In this document: one piece after another, positions 24,170 through 31,876 of the stretch
Layout of the letters: every line of letters starts with the position of its first letter
Position numbering within the stretch: the stretch's first letter is position 1
Source of the DNA: Mycobacterium sp. E183
GTDB taxonomy: Bacteria > Actinomycetota > Actinomycetes > Mycobacteriales > Mycobacteriaceae
Assembly (NCBI RefSeq): GCF_001667735.1
Contig: NZ_LZJN01000172.1
Location: 1-42,442 of the forward strand
Direction: 5' to 3'
Length of the DNA stretch: 42,442 bases
Position numbers and translations under genes: made by a program
The notes under the pieces: generated by a model
Seen by the model: the letters and a program-made list of their open reading frames with translations, nothing else
Databases searched by the model: none
Told to the model about the DNA's origin: nothing

Positions 24170-24498
24170 GGATCCGCGCGCCAACGAAAAGTCAGGCGCG
24201 CCAAGATGACCGCCGCCGGCAGGGCGCCGGCACCGAAAATGGCCAATTGCCAGGCCCACCCGGTCGCCTTGCTGGCCAGCCCTTCGCTGTGCGTGACCTC
24301 GTCACCGGCCGGCGTTCTGGCCAGGCAGCCGCGGCTCTTCGCCCACCAGTCGTCGTGCACCAGCCGGTAGCCGTTGCCGGCTACCCACTCCCGGCAATCC
24401 TGGCTGACGGCCCAGAACCCGTACGCGATCGCTGCGCAGCTCCCGGCCAGCAGCGCGCCGACGGCTACCGCGATCAGGAGCTTCGCTCGCCCGCTCAC
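24166..24498 (-). CDS. Two-segment membrane protein, unknown function
   Basis: A 110-aa protein with membrane segments at about residues 7-29 and 83-103 and a ~50-residue loop between them. The loop holds Cys35 and Cys58, well placed for an extracellular disulphide, and two adjacent Trp. A GTG start at 24498 is supported by a GAGGATG ribosome site; longer upstream reading frames overlap the neighbouring promoter. It is divergent from the SnoaL-like gene, with ~58 bases between. The family is not recognised. Confidence 0.65.
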   Translation of the reverse strand: MSGRAKLLIAVAVGALLAGSCAAIAYGFWAVSQDCREWVAGNGYRLVHDDWWAKSRGCLARTPAGDEVTHSEGLASKATGWAWQLAIFGAGALPAAVILARLTFRWRADP

Positions 24499-24556
24499 GG
24501 ATTCATCCTCTACGAACGGTGTTGACACTCGTCCGGCAACCGAGTTTATTGGCGCT

Positions 24557-25015
24557 ATGACAGACGTATCTATGATCTCGGTCGAGGATGTCGTATTCGG
24601 GCTATGGCAGGCGCTCTCGCGGCGGGACTGGGAGGCGGTCAAGACGTTCCTGTCCGATGACTGCCTTTACGTCGACATGCCGGTGCCCGCGTTGTCGGCG
24701 CGCGGACCCGAAGACATCGTCAAGCGGCTGAAGATGGGCCTCGAGCCGCTGGCCGCTTACGAGAATCACGACGGCGTGCTGGTGTCCAACGGTTCCGACG
24801 TGCTGTACGAGCACTCCGAGACGTGGACGTTCACCACGGGTGAGCAAGGCGTGCTGAGATTCGTGACCGTGCACAAGGTCGCCGACGGCAAGATCACCGT
24901 GTGGAAAGACTATTGGGACATGAACTCCTTGGTGGCCTTCGCTCCCCCGAACCACTTCGAGAACCTCGCGACGGCCGACACCAGCTGGGTCTTCGACGCG
25001 ACAAGCTTGGTCTAG
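24557..25015 (+). CDS. SnoaL/limonene-epoxide-hydrolase-like (NTF2 fold) protein
   Basis: A 152-aa NTF2-like fold protein. Seen: VVFGLWQALSRRDWEAVKTFLSDD at the start, RGPEDIVKRLK mid-protein, and the KITVWKDYWDMNSL strand whose Asp residues sit where limonene-1,2-epoxide hydrolases keep a catalytic Asp. The full Asp-Arg-Asp triad cannot be confirmed by eye, so it may be an epoxide hydrolase, a cyclase-type enzyme or a ligand-binding protein. The ATG at 24557 is the only reasonable start. No operon partner is evident. Confidence 0.75.
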   Translation: MTDVSMISVEDVVFGLWQALSRRDWEAVKTFLSDDCLYVDMPVPALSARGPEDIVKRLKMGLEPLAAYENHDGVLVSNGSDVLYEHSETWTFTTGEQGVLRFVTVHKVADGKITVWKDYWDMNSLVAFAPPNHFENLATADTSWVFDATSLV

Positions 25016-25066
25016 CCGACTCGTCCACTCATTTCTCTCCTGGTGTGAGCGCACAAGCGCTCCCCC

Positions 25067-25204
25067 TCAACTGACCAAGCGGAATGTTCCGGGCTGGGTA
25101 GCCAGACTGAGAAACGCTTCGGCGCGCCCAACCACGTTGTCGCCGTGGCAGGTTGGGCAACCCGCGTTCGAGTACTCGAGACGAGTGACTGCGGCGCCGA
25201 ACAT
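25067..25204 (-). CDS. Candidate small Cys-containing protein, 45 aa
   Basis: From ATG 25204 to TGA 25067 the minus strand encodes a 45-residue peptide with a CPTCHGDN motif (Cys16, Cys19, His20), of the kind that binds a metal or forms a redox pair. Codon third positions are only moderately GC-rich and no ribosome site sits at good distance (a GAGG lies ~17 bases upstream). The minus strand of this gap is open in another frame too, so it could be chance. Low confidence. Confidence 0.25.
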   Translation of the reverse strand: MFGAAVTRLEYSNAGCPTCHGDNVVGRAEAFLSLATQPGTFRLVS

Positions 25205-25293
25205 CAGATTTTCGGGCGTGGTCCTCTGACGACTTCAGGGCTCGCGCGACAACCGACACTGGTTGCACTCGATCACGCGAATGCTTGCCAAAT

Positions 25294-25311
25294 GGATAGG
25301 AAACCCTATCC
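25294..25311. promoter_or_regulatory. Small inverted repeat, possible operator
   Basis: GGATAGG and CCTATCC form a perfect 7-bp dyad with a four-base centre, about 100 bases upstream of the small membrane protein and EamA transporter pair. No U-tract follows and no gene ends just before it, so an operator is likelier than a terminator. Confidence 0.35.
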
Positions 25312-25413
25312 CTAGGGGCAACCCAAATCTGGCTTCCCGGTCATTCCGCAAGCGGTGCTTCGTCGGTGACCATTTCCTTCATGACTCGAACGCAAGTCAA
25401 CGAGGAGAGTGCC

Positions 25414-25605
25414 ATGGCCGGCAGTGACATCCACCCGTCGCCTGCCGTCGACCAGCAGAAGCCTCTCCGGTCGGCGCTCTCCAAAAGCTTCCGGGCCGCC
25501 TTCATCGTGGCGGTGACTGGGGGCACCCTGGCGGGCACCGGATTGGTCCTGTGGCTGTTGAAAGCGCTCGCGACGAGCAGGTACGGCGTCTACTTCGGGG
25601 TCTAG
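25414..25605 (+). CDS. Small single-pass membrane protein, 63 aa
   Basis: A hydrophilic N-terminal half and one membrane segment at about residues 29-51 (FIVAVTGGTLAGTGLVLWLL). A GAGGAG ribosome site six bases before the ATG at 25414 supports translation. It precedes the EamA transporter by 33 bases and is probably cotranscribed; a small accessory subunit is possible but unproven. The family is not recognised. Confidence 0.6.
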   Translation: MAGSDIHPSPAVDQQKPLRSALSKSFRAAFIVAVTGGTLAGTGLVLWLLKALATSRYGVYFGV

Positions 25606-25638
25606 CCCGAAGCGATCTCGGAACCTTGAGGAGGTCCC

Positions 25639-26628
25639 ATGTTGAAGTCGGAGATCGCCGTCGTGCTCGCCCTGTGCGCCGCGCTGGCATCCGCGATCGG
25701 CGCGGTGAGCCGTCAACGGTCCGCGCACGAGGTCACCGACGGGCCAGTCGGCCACTGGGAGTTGTTCCGCATGTCGTTGCGCGACGCCCGGTGGTGGCTC
25801 GGCGGCGGTGGAGCCGTTGCCAACTACAGCCTGCAAGCCGCCGCGCTAGCTGTCGGGTCGGTGATGTTGGTGACGGCGCTACAGGTGACGGCGCTGCTAT
25901 TTGCCCTGCCGGTCAATGCGCGGCTGACCCGTCAGCGGGTGACCCGCCGTCAGTGGATGTGGGCGATGGTGCTCGCCGTCGCTTTGGCGGTGGCCGTCAC
26001 GGTTGGCGACCCGAAGGCCGGGCAGACGCAGGGGTCGCTGACAACCTGGACTGTGGTGGCCCTGGTGTTGGGTCCGCTACTGGTGCTCTGTGTCCTGGGT
26101 GCGCGCATTTGGCCCGGTCCCCGCGCGGCTGTACTGCTGGCGGTGGTGGCCGGTTCGTCGCTGGCCCTGTTCGCGGTGCTGACCAAAGCCGTCGCAGCGG
26201 CGGCCGGACACGGTTTCGGGGCGCTGCTGTGCGCGCCGGAATTCTATGTCTGGATACTGGCGGCGTTGGCAGGGATGATCTTTCAGCAGTCTTCGTTTCG
26301 CGCTGGTGCGCTGACCGCCTCGATGCCGTCGGTGACCGTGGCCAAACCAGCGGTGGCATCGGTTCTGGGCATCGTGGTGCTCGGCGAGACCCTCAACGCC
26401 GATGGCGTGGGCATGATCGTCCTGGCGGCGGCGGCGATAGCGGTGATTGTCGCGATAGTGGCTCTAGCCCGCGGCGAGGCCCATCCGGACGCGCTCAGTA
26501 ACGTGCGAAACGCGGAGACCTCTGATCGGCCTACGGTGCTCGAGACGCTCACGCGGCCGCGCGTAGCGTCGGGTCCGCGGTGCCATCGACACCTATGCCC
26601 GGCCGGCTCGGCGATCTCGGTCGCCTAG
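25639..26628 (+). CDS. DMT-superfamily (EamA-like) permease
   Basis: A 329-aa protein with about ten membrane helices in two similar halves, as in drug/metabolite transporters. Seen: CAALASAIGAVSRQRSAHEV in helix 1, NYSLQAAALAVGSVMLVTALQV, and PSVTVAKPAVASVLGIVVLGETL in the second half, the usual end-of-family signature. The last ~45 residues are a soluble tail. GAGGAGG lies four bases before the ATG. The cargo is unknown. It likely forms a unit with the small membrane protein upstream. Confidence 0.82.
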   Translation: MLKSEIAVVLALCAALASAIGAVSRQRSAHEVTDGPVGHWELFRMSLRDARWWLGGGGAVANYSLQAAALAVGSVMLVTALQVTALLFALPVNARLTRQRVTRRQWMWAMVLAVALAVAVTVGDPKAGQTQGSLTTWTVVALVLGPLLVLCVLGARIWPGPRAAVLLAVVAGSSLALFAVLTKAVAAAAGHGFGALLCAPEFYVWILAALAGMIFQQSSFRAGALTASMPSVTVAKPAVASVLGIVVLGETLNADGVGMIVLAAAAIAVIVAIVALARGEAHPDALSNVRNAETSDRPTVLETLTRPRVASGPRCHRHLCPAGSAISVA

Positions 26629-26673
26629 CTAATTCCTCTGCACTGCAACGTGTTCGGCGATACCGGCCCGAAC

Positions 26674-26713
26674 CGCCGGGATGGTCACCCCTCGTACGTC
26701 GACCATCCCGGCG
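26674..26713. terminator. Bidirectional terminator hairpin
   Basis: CGCCGGGATGGTC (26674-26686) pairs perfectly with 26701-26713 around a 14-base loop. It lies between the convergent stops at 26628 and 26722. No U-tract. Confidence 0.7.
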
Positions 26714-26721
26714 CCGGACCG

Positions 26722-26970
26722 CTATAAGTACTGCTGTACTCCCCCGTGTCCGTGGCACGTGCCGCCCGAATGCGGATGCTGGCTGAACGACCAGCTGCCG
26801 TCCGCGCATTGCGCGGTGGCGCCGGGTGGCTGCGACGGGCCCTGCTGCGGATAGGGCACGCAGTCGCCGGAACTGGCGATATAACAACCGGGCGACGAGT
26901 TGGCCGGTGCTGCCATACCACCGGCGGCGGCCGCGATGGCCGCTGCGACAAGAGTTGCTCGGAGCAACAT
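26722..26970 (-). CDS. Small secreted Cys-rich protein (DUF3761 type)
   Basis: An 82-aa protein with a cleavable signal peptide (about residues 1-25, ending near GMAAPANS). The mature part has four Cys (29, 37, 55, 72) and ends with GGTCHGHGGV, the signature of the DUF3761 family of small actinobacterial exported proteins. The ATG at 26970 follows a GAGGAAAGG stretch. Function unknown; likely a disulphide-stabilised wall or secreted protein. Confidence 0.75.
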   Translation of the reverse strand: MLLRATLVAAAIAAAAGGMAAPANSSPGCYIASSGDCVPYPQQGPSQPPGATAQCADGSWSFSQHPHSGGTCHGHGGVQQYL

Positions 26971-27073
26971 CCCCCAAACCTTTCCTCTTCGATGCGTTTG
27001 GTGACGTTGCCCGATTCGTCGATCGGAGCGTATGCCGCGCGGCGATTGATTACATGCCAAATTGGAAAAATGG

Positions 27074-27508
27074 CTACGACTCGGCCAGCTTCCGCAGGCG
27101 TTTCAGCGTTTCGGCGAGATTGCGTCCCACCTGGCCGACGGCGATCCGGTCGGCGATGTAACCGACGATGCCCCCCGGCGCCTGATACGAGAGCCGGAAC
27201 GTGACCTTCGTGCCGCCGTCGCCGCGGTCGCGCAGCCGGATCCGCCCGCGCAGCGTGACCCCGGTGATGCCCACCCAGGCCAGGTCCCGGCCCTCGTCGA
27301 ATTCGACCACCTCGATGAGGCCGCCCACGGGTACGGAGCCGATCTTCCAGTGGACGGTGTAGCGGGCGCCGACGCCGGCCGGCTTGTCGTTGGACGACTC
27401 CCAGCGTTCCAGGCTCGTCATGAACGACGGGTAGCAATCCGGGTCGCTGACGATCTTCCAGACCGCGTCGCGGTCGGCGTTGATGACGCAGCGGCGTTCG
27501 ACGCGCAT
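27074..27508 (-). CDS. SRPBCC-fold (polyketide cyclase/dehydrase-like) protein
   Basis: A 144-aa helix-grip protein: MRVERRCVINADRDAVWKIV at the start, then DPDCYPSFMTSLERWES, and a C-terminal helix. It likely binds or carries a lipid. Its ATG overlaps the stop of the upstream acyltransferase (TGATG at 27506-27510), so the two are translationally coupled and probably act on the same lipid. The ligand is unknown. Confidence 0.82.
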   Translation of the reverse strand: MRVERRCVINADRDAVWKIVSDPDCYPSFMTSLERWESSNDKPAGVGARYTVHWKIGSVPVGGLIEVVEFDEGRDLAWVGITGVTLRGRIRLRDRGDGGTKVTFRLSYQAPGGIVGYIADRIAVGQVGRNLAETLKRLRKLAES

Positions 27509-28341
27509 CAGCCGATCACCGGGAATCGCCGTTCGGCCGCCAGTCGGTCGACCCCGCCCTGCAGGCTGGCCATCACCTTGTCGTGCACCGCCTGGTCGTC
27601 CCCGTCGACCTCGATCGGGTCCTGGACCTCGATCACGATCTTGGTGGGCAACGGGATGTGGCCCGCCAGGTCGCTGATGTTCAGGCCCCAGGGCAGTGCC
27701 AGCGATATCGGGACGCTCTTGAGGCGGAGCAGCCTGTCGGCCATCAGCAACTTGGCCAGCCACTGCCCGCGGTTGAGGAACAACGCGCTCTCCTGCCCGC
27801 CGACGCTGGCGACGGGCACGATCGGCACCCCGGCCTCACGGGCCAGCCGCACGTAGCCCATGCGGCCGCCGAAGTCGACCTTGTGGCGCTCCCACGAGGG
27901 CCGGAACACCTCGTAGTCGCCGCCGGGGTAGACCAGCAGGGCGGCACCGGAATCCAGTGCGAGACGGGCGTTCTCGGGGTTCGCGGCCACGGTGCCGAAC
28001 TTGCGCAACCAGCCCAGCGGCGGAGCGGAGACGACGAGGTTGTGGGCCAACTGGTAGAAGGGCCGCTCGACGCCGAAGTAGGAGCAGAACGCCAGCGTGA
28101 AGACGAAGGTGTCGGGTGGCACGTTGCCGCCGCTATGGTTGCCCACCAACAGCACCGGCCCCTCGGCCGGGATGCGATCCAGGCCCCGCACGTCCGCCCG
28201 GAAGTAGAACGACGCCAGCAGCCAGGTCCCCGGCAGCTGATCGCGGATGTAGTCGGGGTCCCGCTGGTCGAGGTCGGCCTTGGGCACCCACGACACGACC
28301 TTGTCCCGGGCCCACTCCAAGACGCCCCTCGCGGTCGCCAT
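27508..28341 (-). CDS. Lysophospholipid/diacylglycerol acyltransferase-like protein
   Basis: A 277-aa membrane-associated glycerolipid acyltransferase. Seen: LLVGNHSGGNVPPD, where the NHSGG histidine is the likely catalytic base though the Asp is spaced eight residues later rather than the usual five; ALLVYPGGDYEVFRP, the acceptor-binding PGG motif found in DGAT-like enzymes; and VPIVPVASVGGQES. It lies 31 bases downstream of the amidohydrolase and overlaps the SRPBCC gene by one base of stop/start. The acyl acceptor is unknown. Confidence 0.83.
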   Translation of the reverse strand: MATARGVLEWARDKVVSWVPKADLDQRDPDYIRDQLPGTWLLASFYFRADVRGLDRIPAEGPVLLVGNHSGGNVPPDTFVFTLAFCSYFGVERPFYQLAHNLVVSAPPLGWLRKFGTVAANPENARLALDSGAALLVYPGGDYEVFRPSWERHKVDFGGRMGYVRLAREAGVPIVPVASVGGQESALFLNRGQWLAKLLMADRLLRLKSVPISLALPWGLNISDLAGHIPLPTKIVIEVQDPIEVDGDDQAVHDKVMASLQGGVDRLAAERRFPVIG

Positions 28342-28372
28342 AATCGCCCGTATACCCCGGTGTCACCGGGGG

Positions 28373-29482
28373 TCAAACGCGGTAAAGCCCGGCGGCGTTG
28401 CCGTGGGCGATCAGGTCGACCACCCGGATGGCGTCGGCCTCGCTCCAGTCGTCGTCGACCACGAAACCGCGCAACACCCGATGAATTGCCCTGCGCCACA
28501 GGGCCGCACCGAGGAAATGGAGCTCGGCGGGGCCGAACCCGTCCGACGAGTAGAGGACCTTGCCGAAGGGGGCCAGCTCCAGCAGCCGCGCGATGAAGGC
28601 CGGCGCCCGCGCCCCGAGCTGGTTCACGCTCAACCCGCCGTCGACATATACGTTGTTGAAGGCCTGCGCCAGGTACCCGGCCTCGCGCTCGTAGGGATAG
28701 CAATGCAACAGCACGATCGGGGTGTTCGCTGACTGCCGCAGGAAGTCGAGCAGCAGCAACGGGTTGGTCTTGTGCAGATCGCAGTCCCGGTCGCCGAGGC
28801 CGACATGGAATTGCAGGGGCTTGCCCAGCCGCAGCGCCTGATGCAGCCCGAACCGCAGCAGCACCCGGTCCTGCACTCGGGTGCCGCCGCGGTCGCGCCA
28901 CCGGTCGGCCGCCTCGGCCACCTGCGCGGGCTCCGGCTCGCTCAGGTCGCCGTCGAACCCGCCCCGGTAGGCCAGGATCGACTTGGTGCCGACGGCCGTC
29001 GCCGCGCGCCGGTGCAGGATGTCCTCGAAAGCCGACGCGTAGTCGCCGGGCGCCTGAGCGGCCTGCTCGGCGACCTGCTCGAGGCGGATCACCTCGTGCG
29101 CTCGGTTGCCGGACAACTCGGCCATGTCGGCGGGGGCGGCGGTGTCCGCGCCGATCCCGGTGTCCACCAGCCAGTCGCTCACCCCGGCGGCCGGCAAGAA
29201 CATGCGGGCCAGCTCCGCCTCGCCGAACACGTCGCGACGCTCCCAATACGATTGCGGGTCAGCGTGTTTCGGGAGCCCGAGGACAGGGCCGCAGTGGGCA
29301 CGCACGGCGAAGCCGAGTTGGGTGTCGAATCCCGAGCCCACGAGCGGTTCGGTGTTGGCCTCGTTGAGCGCGTTTTCGAAGCGATGGCGATCCCCCGCGG
29401 TCGTCCAGCAACCGTGGACGTGCTGGTCGATGAGGGTCACTACGTCGATGTGCTCGGCCAGCGCGTGCGGGTTGGAAGCCAT
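28373..29482 (-). CDS. Amidohydrolase, Rv1879-like (FluG N-domain type)
   Basis: A 369-aa TIM-barrel amidohydrolase. Metal-site residues: IDQHVHG near residue 18, FHVGLGD mid-protein, LHCYPYEREA and the C-terminal YSSDGFG Asp. It follows glnA3 by nine bases on the same strand, as Rv1879 follows glnA3 in M. tuberculosis. In fungal FluG an amidohydrolase of this type is fused to a glutamine-synthetase-like domain, so the two probably act in one pathway, perhaps making and breaking a gamma-glutamyl amide. The substrate is unproven. Confidence 0.85.
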   Translation of the reverse strand: MASNPHALAEHIDVVTLIDQHVHGCWTTAGDRHRFENALNEANTEPLVGSGFDTQLGFAVRAHCGPVLGLPKHADPQSYWERRDVFGEAELARMFLPAAGVSDWLVDTGIGADTAAPADMAELSGNRAHEVIRLEQVAEQAAQAPGDYASAFEDILHRRAATAVGTKSILAYRGGFDGDLSEPEPAQVAEAADRWRDRGGTRVQDRVLLRFGLHQALRLGKPLQFHVGLGDRDCDLHKTNPLLLLDFLRQSANTPIVLLHCYPYEREAGYLAQAFNNVYVDGGLSVNQLGARAPAFIARLLELAPFGKVLYSSDGFGPAELHFLGAALWRRAIHRVLRGFVVDDDWSEADAIRVVDLIAHGNAAGLYRV

Positions 29483-29491
29483 GGAAGCCCG

Positions 29492-30853
29492 TCACAGGCT
29501 CCAGGCCATGCGGAACTTCTCCGCCAGTTGCTCGGGGTCCAGGTTGCCGTACCGCTCCTGCTCGAGCGTGCGGACGGCGACCACCATGTCGACCGCGGCA
29601 TCGCCCAGGATGCCCCGTATCAGCTTCGAATCATTCAGTGCGGCAATCACTTCCGCCTGGTTACGGTCAAGGCTCACGATACCGTCGCGCTCCCGCTCGG
29701 AAGCGGCGAGGTCCGCCGGGTCGATCGTGACCTCCGGGGGCAGCGGTGCTTGGCGTTCAATCCCGTCCAGCGCCAGCCCCAGGATCGCCGCCGAGGCCAG
29801 GTACGGGTTCGCTGAGGGATCGACGATCTTCACTTCGACGTTCCCGCCGCGTGGATTGCCCGGCCCACCGGTGATGAATCGCACCGCGGCCTCGCGGTTT
29901 TCGGTTCCCCAACACGCGTACGCGCCGGCCCAGTTGCCGGGGTGCATGCGCAGGCCGGACACGATCGACCCGCACAGCAGGCCCTGCGCCTCCGGCAGCC
30001 CGCGGACCACCCCGGCCACCGCGTGTTCCCCGGCGGCCGTCATGCCCCGGGCGCCCGCGCCGTCCGAGAACAGCGGTCCGTCCGGCATTGTCAGCGAAAA
30101 GTGTTGGTGAGCACCGGAGCCCACACCGTTGGCGAAGGGCGCCGGCGACAGGCTGATGCGCAGCCCGTGACGGCGGGCCACCCGCCCGACGATGAGCCGC
30201 AGCAGCACCAGCTGGTCGGCGGCGGCCACCGGCGACTGCGGCGCCATCGACAGCTCGAATTGGTTGGCCCCGTATTCGGGGTGGAACTGCTCGATCGCGA
30301 TGCCCGCCGCGCCGGCCGACCGGGTGACGTCGCGGACGAACGCCTCATGCTCCAGGACGCCCGCAAGACCGTACTGCGCCCACAGCGTCGACGGCAGGCG
30401 GTCACCGTCGGGCCCCACCAACAGGAATTCGACCTCGTGCCCGATCAGCGCCTCGACTCCGGCTTCGGCGAGCGCGGCTTCCACCCGGCTCAGCGTGCCG
30501 CGGGCGCAGGCGGGGACGGGTGTTCCGTCCTGGGAGAAGAATGCGGCGGGCGCCCACGCGAGGCCGTCGCCGACGATGCGCAGGGCGGACAGGTCGATGC
30601 GGAGTCGCTGGTCCCCGATCACGCCGACATCGGGGGTGAAGGCGATGCCGCTCTGATCGATCGCGAAAGCGTGCCACGAGGGGCTGGCCCCGAGGCCGGG
30701 ATCGGCGAAGGTGTTGGTCCGCCGGATCGGGACGGTCTTGGCCAGGGTCAGCCCGGCGGGATTCACGACGGTCCCGATGACGGTGTCGACGCCCTCGGAT
30801 TCCAGCTGGGCGATGGCCGCGGCGGCAAGCGGTGTGCCGGTCATGGCAGTCAT
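29492..30853 (-). CDS. glnA3: Glutamine synthetase-like gamma-glutamyl ligase GlnA3
   Basis: A 453-aa GS-superfamily protein. The N-terminal beta-Grasp is followed by the catalytic domain with GHEVEFLLV (metal Glu), EYGANQFELSM, GSGAHQHFSL and NPRGGNVEVKIVD-x-SANPY. In true glutamine synthetases the last motif is E-x-R; here the Arg is Lys (EVK), which argues against glutamine formation. Streptomyces GlnA3 glutamylates polyamines; the mycobacterial substrate is uncertain. The ATG at 30853 is chosen; one at 30844 is possible. It lies 32 bases downstream of the luciferase-like gene. Confidence 0.9.
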   Translation of the reverse strand: MTAMTGTPLAAAAIAQLESEGVDTVIGTVVNPAGLTLAKTVPIRRTNTFADPGLGASPSWHAFAIDQSGIAFTPDVGVIGDQRLRIDLSALRIVGDGLAWAPAAFFSQDGTPVPACARGTLSRVEAALAEAGVEALIGHEVEFLLVGPDGDRLPSTLWAQYGLAGVLEHEAFVRDVTRSAGAAGIAIEQFHPEYGANQFELSMAPQSPVAAADQLVLLRLIVGRVARRHGLRISLSPAPFANGVGSGAHQHFSLTMPDGPLFSDGAGARGMTAAGEHAVAGVVRGLPEAQGLLCGSIVSGLRMHPGNWAGAYACWGTENREAAVRFITGGPGNPRGGNVEVKIVDPSANPYLASAAILGLALDGIERQAPLPPEVTIDPADLAASERERDGIVSLDRNQAEVIAALNDSKLIRGILGDAAVDMVVAVRTLEQERYGNLDPEQLAEKFRMAWSL

Positions 30854-30885
30854 TGTGCAGGGGCGAGAGGCGGGGGCTCGCGAAT

Positions 30886-31776
30886 TCAGTTCTGGCGGGC
30901 GGTCAGCTCCGTGACGAACCGGTCGAGGAACCCGTCCAGCGGCGCCCCGCCGGCGGGCCGGATGACGAATTTCGTCAGACCCGCGTCGATGTAAGCGTCC
31001 AGCTGCCGGTGCAGCCGATCCCATCCGACGGCGATCAAATCCGCGGGGTCGACGTCCGGGCGACGGCTGCGGGCCGCCGCGGCCAGCGTCGCGGGCAGCT
31101 CGCCGTCCACCCCGTCCACGATGGCCAGCGAGATCCCGAAGTGATCGGGCTCGATCTGCCTGCCCGCCTGCGCCGCGGCGTGTTGGATCGCCTCGCGGCC
31201 GGTCCGCGCCTCCGCCGGTGTCAGGAAACTGCCCAGCCAGCCGTCGGCAAGCGTGCCGATGCGCCGGTACGCCGCCGGCGCCGAGCCGCCGAGCCAGATG
31301 TCCAGCGGGGGCTGCGGTCTGGGCATGACGGCGGCCCCGCTGACGGTGAAGTACCGGCCGTCGTAGCTCGCCGAGTCCTCGGTCAGCGCCGAACGCAGCA
31401 CCCTCAGCGACTCGTCGAACACCGCGGCGCGCTCGCCGTCGGGGACCACGAACACCTCCCGCTCGGCGGGAATCGCCGACCGCAGACCGAAGACGGGAAG
31501 GACCCGCTTCGGTGCGACGGCCGCCAGCGACGCCAGCTGCTTGGCGACCAGCACCGGGTGCCGTCCGGGCAAGACGGCCACCGAGGTGCCGACCTTCAGC
31601 CGGGTCGTCCTGGCCAGTGCGTACGCCATCCCGACCACCGGGTCGACCGCCGGGGAGTACACCAGCTCGGAGAACCACAGGGAATCCACGCCGTTGGCCT
31701 CCAGGTAATCGACGATGGGGGCCAGCTGGTCCGGGGCGGTGTCCGAGCCCAACCCGACGCCGAAGCGAATCTTCAC
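30886..31776 (-). CDS. Luciferase-like (LLM) flavin/F420-dependent oxidoreductase
   Basis: A 296-aa TIM-barrel LLM-family enzyme that uses FMN or F420. Seen: VKIRFGVGLGSD at the start, VDSLWFSELVYSPAVDP, a RLKVGTSVAVLPGRHP strand, KQLASLAAVAPKRVLPVFGL and PPLDIWLGGSAPAAYRRIG. The GTG at 31776 is chosen because it gives the family's standard beginning. It is located upstream of glnA3 and may be cotranscribed. Cofactor and substrate are not determinable by eye. Confidence 0.83.
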   Translation of the reverse strand: MKIRFGVGLGSDTAPDQLAPIVDYLEANGVDSLWFSELVYSPAVDPVVGMAYALARTTRLKVGTSVAVLPGRHPVLVAKQLASLAAVAPKRVLPVFGLRSAIPAEREVFVVPDGERAAVFDESLRVLRSALTEDSASYDGRYFTVSGAAVMPRPQPPLDIWLGGSAPAAYRRIGTLADGWLGSFLTPAEARTGREAIQHAAAQAGRQIEPDHFGISLAIVDGVDGELPATLAAAARSRRPDVDPADLIAVGWDRLHRQLDAYIDAGLTKFVIRPAGGAPLDGFLDRFVTELTARQN

Positions 31777-31817
31777 GGCTACGGCAACGCACCGGTGTCG
31801 CGGTTTGTGCCCGCGAG

Positions 31818-31866
31818 ACATAAACCGTTGAGGCGTCTAGCGGCGTGTCCTCGCAGACGTTTATGT
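31818..31866. promoter_or_regulatory. Inverted repeat between AhpD-like and LLM genes
   Basis: ACATAAAC (31818-31825) and GTTTATGT (31859-31866) are perfect complements separated by 33 bases, just upstream of the LLM gene and downstream of the AhpD-like stop. It may be a two-half operator or a weak terminator. Confidence 0.3.
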
Positions 31867-31876
31867 GTCGTGGTGG

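Larger units (their letters stand above)
25016..25413. other. 398-base intergenic region
   Basis: Holds a possible 45-codon minus-strand ORF (25067-25204) and a small dyad GGATAGG-AAAC-CCTATCC at 25294-25311 that may be an operator for the downstream small membrane protein and transporter. Base composition is lower in GC than the flanking genes. No RNA gene was recognised. Confidence 0.55.

Noticed and set aside
22376..24259. 627-codon open frame on the minus strand opposite lppE and cyp140
   Set aside because: It mirrors real genes with clear lipobox and P450 motifs; long antisense frames are expected at this GC content. Its product has no recognisable domain.
25168..25179. TCGAGTACTCGA palindrome as a second SOS box
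   Set aside because: It lacks the AAC/GTT bases and the four-base centre of the mycobacterial LexA site; probably a chance palindrome.
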